Assembly: GCA_902465425.1 (NCBI GenBank)
Contig: CABQNA010000047.1
Coordinates: forward strand, 1 to 8,894
From: an uncultured Collinsella sp.
GTDB taxonomy: Bacteria > Actinomycetota > Coriobacteriia > Coriobacteriales > Coriobacteriaceae
Direction of reading: 5' to 3'
DNA length: 8,894 nucleotides
Below, piece after piece: positions 5,485-8,894 of the stretch. Position 1 is the stretch's first letter. Each line of letters starts with the position of its first letter. Made by a program: the position numbers and the translations under genes. Below the pieces are notes generated by a model. It ran no database searches, was not told the origin of the DNA, and worked only from the letters and a program-made list of their open reading frames with translations.

Positions 5485-6162
5485 TCACTCAAAATCTTCT
5501 TGGCCCAGATCGACATACAAACCGCGCTTGCGAATGTAGCCGAGCACAGACTCGCTCGTAAGATAGCGCACGCTCATGCCGCGGGCAACTCGCTTACGAA
5601 TGTTCGTCGAGCTGATCGCCAGCGCCGGAATCTGAATATAGCGCACGTCGAACGGCAGCCCCGACTCTTTGATTCGGGCACGCGCCGTATCGATATCAAA
5701 GCCCGGTCGCGTCGCCGCAATAAAGGTAGCAAGCTCAGCGATTCGTTCGGCATCATGCCAAGTCACAATATCGATAATCGCGTCGGCGCCCGTAATAAAG
5801 TAGAGCTTTACCTGCGGCGGATAAAAGTCGCGAAGGGCATGAAGCGTATCGGCCGTGTAGGTTACGCCCGGACGGTCGATCTCGAACCGACTCGCCAAAA
5901 AGGCCGGGTTCGCGGCGGTAGCGAGGACCGTCATGGCATAACGGTCCTCGGCAGGCGTCACCGGCTTGTCAAGCTTAAAAGCAGGAGAGCCCGCCGGCAT
6001 AAAGAGCACAGCGTCCAAGTCGAGCGACTCGCGCGCCTGCTCGGCAGTCACCAGGTGCCCGTAATGAATCGGGTCAAATGTACCGCCCATAATGCCAAGC
6101 CGAAACTCTTTGCCCTCTTTTATGGGCAGCTCGGGCAAACCGATTCCACCGCGCAGCGACAT
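5485..6162 (-). CDS. nadD: nicotinate-nucleotide adenylyltransferase NadD
   Basis: NadD joins nicotinate mononucleotide with ATP to make deamido-NAD, a step shared by de novo and Preiss-Handler NAD synthesis. The 225-residue protein has the nucleotidyltransferase signature GGTFDPIHYGH (26-36), a GADAIIDIVTWHDAERI segment (125-141) and ISSTNIRKRV (183-192), which binds the ATP phosphates. The usual PHK-type triplet after the second strand reads AFK here (61-63). About 20 residues precede the core and look like a short extension. The ATG at 6162 lies 3 bases after the obg stop, and GGAGGG within the end of obg is the likely, rather distant, ribosome-binding site. This suggests coupled translation with obg. 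Confidence 0.96.
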   Translation of the reverse strand: MSLRGGIGLPELPIKEGKEFRLGIMGGTFDPIHYGHLVTAEQARESLDLDAVLFMPAGSPAFKLDKPVTPAEDRYAMTVLATAANPAFLASRFEIDRPGVTYTADTLHALRDFYPPQVKLYFITGADAIIDIVTWHDAERIAELATFIAATRPGFDIDTARARIKESGLPFDVRYIQIPALAISSTNIRKRVARGMSVRYLTSESVLGYIRKRGLYVDLGQEDFE

Positions 6163-6165
6163 GGC

Positions 6166-7635
6166 TTACTCGCCCTCCGAGGTCTCGGCATCGTCCGCGG
6201 CATCCACCGCATCGACAACCTCGACGCCCTCATCCGCAGCATCAGTTACGTCAATGGCCTCAACGGCAACGTCCTCGCCAGCATCCTCAAGCTCCTCCTC
6301 GTATTCCGAGAAGTCCTCGGCGCCCTCAAAGTCAAAGGCGCGCTGGCAAATGCGAACCTCGTCGCCCGCACGGCAACCGGCCTTCTCGAGCGCGTCGTCA
6401 ACACCCATACGCGCAAACTTATGCTGCAGGTAAATGACGGCCTCCTCATTTTCCCAGTCGGTCTGAATGACCATGCGCTCGATGGCACGACCGACCACGC
6501 GGAAGGCACCGGGCTCTTCCTGGACAATGCGGAAACGCTTCTCACGCTGCAGGCGACGGCGCTCCCACTCATCGTCGCGCAGAACGACCGGTTCATCGGA
6601 GACCGCCAGCTCGGCGCGGAGCTTGGCCACCTGCTCACCTACGGCAAGCATCAACGTATTGAGACCGGCGCCCGTCACGGCAGACACGGCAAAGAACATA
6701 TGTCCATCGTCGAGCGCCGCGCGCTTGAGGTCGGCAATCTTGTCGGCCGTGCCCGGCGCGTCGCACTTGTTGGCGACAACGATCTGCGGACGCTCCGAAA
6801 GCTCGGCGCCATACTGCTCGAGCTCGCGGTTGATGATGCGATAGTCCTCAACCGGATCGCGATCCTCAAAACCGCCCGTCATGTCGACGACATGCATGAT
6901 CAGGGCCGTACGCTCAATGTGGCGCAGGAACTGGTGACCCAGGCCCTTGCCCTCGCTCGCGCCCTCGATAAGACCGGGGACGTCGGCAACGACGTAAGAA
7001 TATTCGCCGGCACGCACCATGCCGAGGTTCGGCACGAGCGTGGTAAACGGGTAGTCGGCAATCTTAGGACGGGCGGCACTCATGCGCGCGATGAGCGATG
7101 ACTTACCCACCGAGGGGAAGCCCACGAGCGCGGCATCGGCCATGAGCTTCATCTCGAGCTCGATCCAGTGCTCCTCGGCCGGCTCGCCCAGCTGGGCGAA
7201 CGCGGGCGCACGGCGCACCGATGTCACAAAGTGGGTATTGCCCAGGCCGCCGGCGCCACCGGGCGCCACGACAACGCGCTCGCCATCGTGCACCAGATCG
7301 GCAATCTCGAACATCGGGGTCTGCGTCTCGGGGTCGAGCTCGCGCACCACGGTACCCATAGGGACCTTGAGAATCAGGTCCTCGCCGCTCTTACCGTTAC
7401 GACGGGCACCCTGCCCGTGCGTGCCGCGCTCGGCGCGGAAGTGATGCTTAAAGCGGTAATCGATCAGCGAAGACAGCTGAGCATCGGCCTGGATGACGAC
7501 ATTGCCGCCACGACCGCCGTCGCCGCCATCGGGGCCGCCCTTGGGGACAAATGCCTCGCGCCTAAACGACATGCATCCGGCTCCGCCGTCGCCGCCGCAC
7601 ACGTTAATGCGGCTGATATCGGTGAACTGTGACAA
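6166..7635 (-). CDS. obg: Obg family GTPase (ObgE/CgtA)
   Basis: Obg is an essential GTPase in 50S assembly, also linked to the (p)ppGpp response. The 489 residues hold the glycine-rich Obg fold (1-160, GGDGGAGCMSFRREAFVPKGGPDGGDGG at 14-41), then the G domain with G1 GFPSVGKS (172-179), G2 TT (198-199), G3 DVPG (218-221), G4 NKCD (289-292) and G5 SAV (318-320). An OCT domain (about 365-433) and a strongly acidic, Ala/Val-rich tail (434-489) follow; such tails vary between species. The start is TTG at 7635, because GGAGG lies eight bases upstream and the protein then begins where Obg proteins begin. A terminator sits immediately upstream, so obg may depend on read-through from rplU-rpmA or on an unseen promoter. 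Confidence 0.97.
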   Translation of the reverse strand: MSQFTDISRINVCGGDGGAGCMSFRREAFVPKGGPDGGDGGRGGNVVIQADAQLSSLIDYRFKHHFRAERGTHGQGARRNGKSGEDLILKVPMGTVVRELDPETQTPMFEIADLVHDGERVVVAPGGAGGLGNTHFVTSVRRAPAFAQLGEPAEEHWIELEMKLMADAALVGFPSVGKSSLIARMSAARPKIADYPFTTLVPNLGMVRAGEYSYVVADVPGLIEGASEGKGLGHQFLRHIERTALIMHVVDMTGGFEDRDPVEDYRIINRELEQYGAELSERPQIVVANKCDAPGTADKIADLKRAALDDGHMFFAVSAVTGAGLNTLMLAVGEQVAKLRAELAVSDEPVVLRDDEWERRRLQREKRFRIVQEEPGAFRVVGRAIERMVIQTDWENEEAVIYLQHKFARMGVDDALEKAGCRAGDEVRICQRAFDFEGAEDFSEYEEELEDAGEDVAVEAIDVTDAADEGVEVVDAVDAADDAETSEGE

Positions 7636-7651
7636 CAGAATCGCCTCCTAC

Positions 7652-7695
7652 AAAAAAGAGGGAGACCCTTGAATCCTAAAACTCAAGTGCCTCCC
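7652..7695 (-). terminator. intrinsic terminator or attenuator between rpmA and obg
   Basis: On the minus strand GGGAGGC (7695-7689) pairs with GUCUCCC (7666-7660), including one G-U pair. After one mismatch CTTGA pairs with TCAAG. A TCTTTTTT tract follows (7659-7652), and the obg ribosome-binding site comes directly after it. The perfect palindrome CACATATGTG (7695-7704) touches its upstream edge. Complete termination here would separate obg from rplU-rpmA. Confidence 0.8.
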
Positions 7696-7720
7696 ACATA
7701 TGTGCTCTATGAAGGGTGAA

Positions 7721-7978
7721 TTACGCGTTCGCGAGCGGGCGTACGCTGACCCTGTGCTTGATACCCTTGTGGAACTCAACGGTACCGTCGACCAGCGCGA
7801 ACAGCGTGTCGTCCTTGCCACGGCCAACGTTCTCACCCGGGTGGATGTGCGTGCCGTGCTGACGGACGAGAATCGTGCCCGTGGTTACCGTCTGGCCGGC
7901 GAAGCGCTTCGTGCCAAGGCGCTGACCGCGGGAGTCACGGCCATTACGGGAGGAACCGAGTCCTTTTTTGTGTGCCAT
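7721..7978 (-). CDS. rpmA: 50S ribosomal protein L27
   Basis: L27 reaches towards the peptidyl transferase centre with its basic N-terminus. The 85-residue protein starts MAHKKGLGSSRNGRDS directly and has the family's RRFAGQ-type segment (here KRFAGQTVTTGTILVRQHGT) and HPGENVGRGKDDTLFALVDG. It lacks the cleavable N-terminal leader seen in Firmicutes, so no Prp protease would be needed, and no prp gene lies between rplU and rpmA. The ATG at 7978 has GTAGG eight bases upstream. It follows rplU after 33 bases and is followed by a terminator. Confidence 0.98.
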   Translation of the reverse strand: MAHKKGLGSSRNGRDSRGQRLGTKRFAGQTVTTGTILVRQHGTHIHPGENVGRGKDDTLFALVDGTVEFHKGIKHRVSVRPLANA

Positions 7979-8011
7979 TGTGTATACCTACTCTTTCGTT
8001 ACGAGTGTAAT

Positions 8012-8386
8012 CTACTCGGCGACGGGAGCCTCGGCAACAGCCTCGGCCTCTGCCTTGACAGCCTTCTTGGCGCGGGACGTAGCCTGGACCTTCACGATCT
8101 TCAGCTTGGTGAGCTGCTGACGGTGACCCTTCAGACGACGATAGCGCTTACGCTTGTGGAACTTGAAGACCAGCTGCTTCTCGCCCTTGAACTGCTCAAC
8201 GATCTGAGCGGTAACCTTGGCCTTGGCCAGCTTGTCGGGATCGGTGACGATCTTCTTACCATCGTTGATGAAGATAACCGGCAGGGTGACCTTGTCGCCC
8301 TCATTGCCCTCGATCTTCTCGACGGTGATGACATCGTCGGTGGCGACCTTGTACTGCTTGCCGCCCGTGTTAACGATTGCGTACAT
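8012..8386 (-). CDS. rplU: 50S ribosomal protein L21
   Basis: L21 binds 23S rRNA near L20. The start is the ATG at 8386, giving MYAIVNTGGKQYKV, the universal L21 N-terminus; AAGGG lies nine bases upstream. An earlier in-frame ATG (8407) would add seven residues unlike L21. The core includes FKFHKRKRYRRLKGHRQQLTKLKIVKV (75-101). The 124 residues exceed the usual 103 or so because of a Lys/Ala/Glu-rich tail (about 104-124), parallel to the tail on S16 in this window. It is the first gene of the rplU-rpmA unit, with its own promoter. Confidence 0.97.
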   Translation of the reverse strand: MYAIVNTGGKQYKVATDDVITVEKIEGNEGDKVTLPVIFINDGKKIVTDPDKLAKAKVTAQIVEQFKGEKQLVFKFHKRKRYRRLKGHRQQLTKLKIVKVQATSRAKKAVKAEAEAVAEAPVAE

Positions 8387-8428
8387 GTTTACTTGCCCTT
8401 CATGCATCAGTTAGTGCAACAGCCGAAT

Positions 8429-8457
8429 ATAGTAGCAGGCGAAAATACCCCCGTCAA
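8429..8457 (-). promoter_or_regulatory. rplU promoter
   Basis: TTGACG (8452-8457) and TACTAT (8429-8434) on the minus strand are exactly 17 bases apart, a strong sigma-70 type match. Transcription from about 8422 gives a leader of some 36 bases. The -35 overlaps the TGA stop of the upstream gene. Confidence 0.75.
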
Positions 8458-8894
8458 CGAGTATGTGGAGCAAATCCACAAGTTCGCACAGGTATGGGGC
8501 TGACGAGTCGGCCCTCGTCGTCCTCGCATGCTTGATTTTGACGCTCGACATCGTAGGAGCAGATGGTCACGAGGTCTTGCATACCGGTGGAAACAATAGG
8601 TGCATCCACGCCCGGGGTCAAGCCCTGCAACAAAACATCAGCAGCAGAAAGCAAAATTTCCGGACGCATGGAGCCCTCGTTGTCGGCATGGGTGTCGAGC
8701 ATGAGTACCAAATGGTCCGGGCGCTCCCCCGCCGTGAGCTCATAGCCAACGAGCGTGTGATCCAAATCCAAGCGCTTGCTCTTTTTTCCGCGCGCGTAGT
8801 CGATGCCATGGTCCGCGCGCAACGTGTCGATCGCACGACGCACCTCGTCGGCGCTTACGGGCGCCTCGGGATCCAAGTGCAGGTCGATGCGATA
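8454..8894 (-). CDS. probable DUF2344 / TIGR03936 radical-SAM-associated protein, 5' end outside window
   Basis: The frame is open to the window edge, so the true start is outside and 146 C-terminal residues are visible. I see no catalytic motif. The call rests on two things. First, position: in many Gram-positive genomes a DUF2344 protein, usually after a B12-binding radical SAM partner, lies just upstream of rplU-rpmA-obg. Second, a weak likeness of YRIDLHLDP at the edge and GSMRPEILLSAADVLLQGLTP to the C-terminal half of that family. The biochemical role of the family is unclear to me. The segment LDLDHTLVGYELTAGERPDHLVLMLDTHADNEGS looks like alternating strands. The last 25 or so residues seem unstructured. 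The stop overlaps the rplU promoter. Confidence 0.6.
   Translation of the reverse strand, partial: YRIDLHLDPEAPVSADEVRRAIDTLRADHGIDYARGKKSKRLDLDHTLVGYELTAGERPDHLVLMLDTHADNEGSMRPEILLSAADVLLQGLTPGVDAPIVSTGMQDLVTICSYDVERQNQACEDDEGRLVSPIPVRTCGFAPHTR

Noticed and set aside
4465..7101. 878-codon open frame on the plus strand opposite rsfS, yqeK, nadD and obg
   Set aside because: It is antisense to four genes with clear family motifs. It has no domain I recognise and is rich in Arg, Leu, His and Val as expected from the complement of GC-rich codons, so it is a shadow frame.
7700..8503. 267-codon open frame on the plus strand opposite rpmA and rplU
   Set aside because: It lies antisense to two unmistakable ribosomal protein genes and shows repetitive Leu/Asp composition typical of an antisense shadow.

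Overview
The window looks like a chromosomal segment of a high-GC Coriobacteriia-type actinobacterium, probably close to Collinsella. That placement is an inference from gene order, GC-rich codons and frequent TTG starts; nothing in the window names the organism. Almost everything is ordinary ribosome, tRNA and NAD housekeeping on the minus strand. One plus-strand gene (dinB) and one small mobile-type locus interrupt it.

Right-hand block, read leftwards from 8894 to 4381: the 3' end of a probable DUF2344/TIGR03936 (radical-SAM-linked) gene, then rplU (L21), rpmA (L27), obg (GTPase), nadD, yqeK and rsfS. A well-formed promoter for rplU overlaps the stop codon of the upstream gene. An intrinsic terminator lies between rpmA and obg. 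A second, very stable terminator lies just after rsfS. The block couples ribosomal protein synthesis (L21, L27), ribosome assembly and silencing (Obg, RsfS), NAD synthesis (NadD) and dinucleotide turnover (YqeK).

Left-hand block, read leftwards from 1731 to 1: rpsP (S16), khpA (KH-domain RNA-binding protein), rimM (30S maturation) and trmD (tRNA m1G37 methyltransferase, cut by the window edge). Spacings are only 3 to 10 bases, so translation is probably coupled. dinB (DNA polymerase IV) is divergent from rpsP across about 240 bases that hold promoter candidates for both sides and a perfect 8-bp inverted repeat.

The accessory region is 3187-4380, between dinB and rsfS. It holds a REP-associated tyrosine transposase (RAYT; HUH/Y1 family) with a C-terminal helix-turn-helix. 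Around it I count six copies, from near-identical to very degenerate, of a repeat of about 34 bases with GTAG-type ends and a GGGACGGGG core. Two copies form a near-perfect inverted pair (36-bp arms, 123 bp in all). Three copies begin at or next to the stop codons of dinB, the RAYT gene and rsfS. This transposase-plus-repeat family is the most interesting part of the window.
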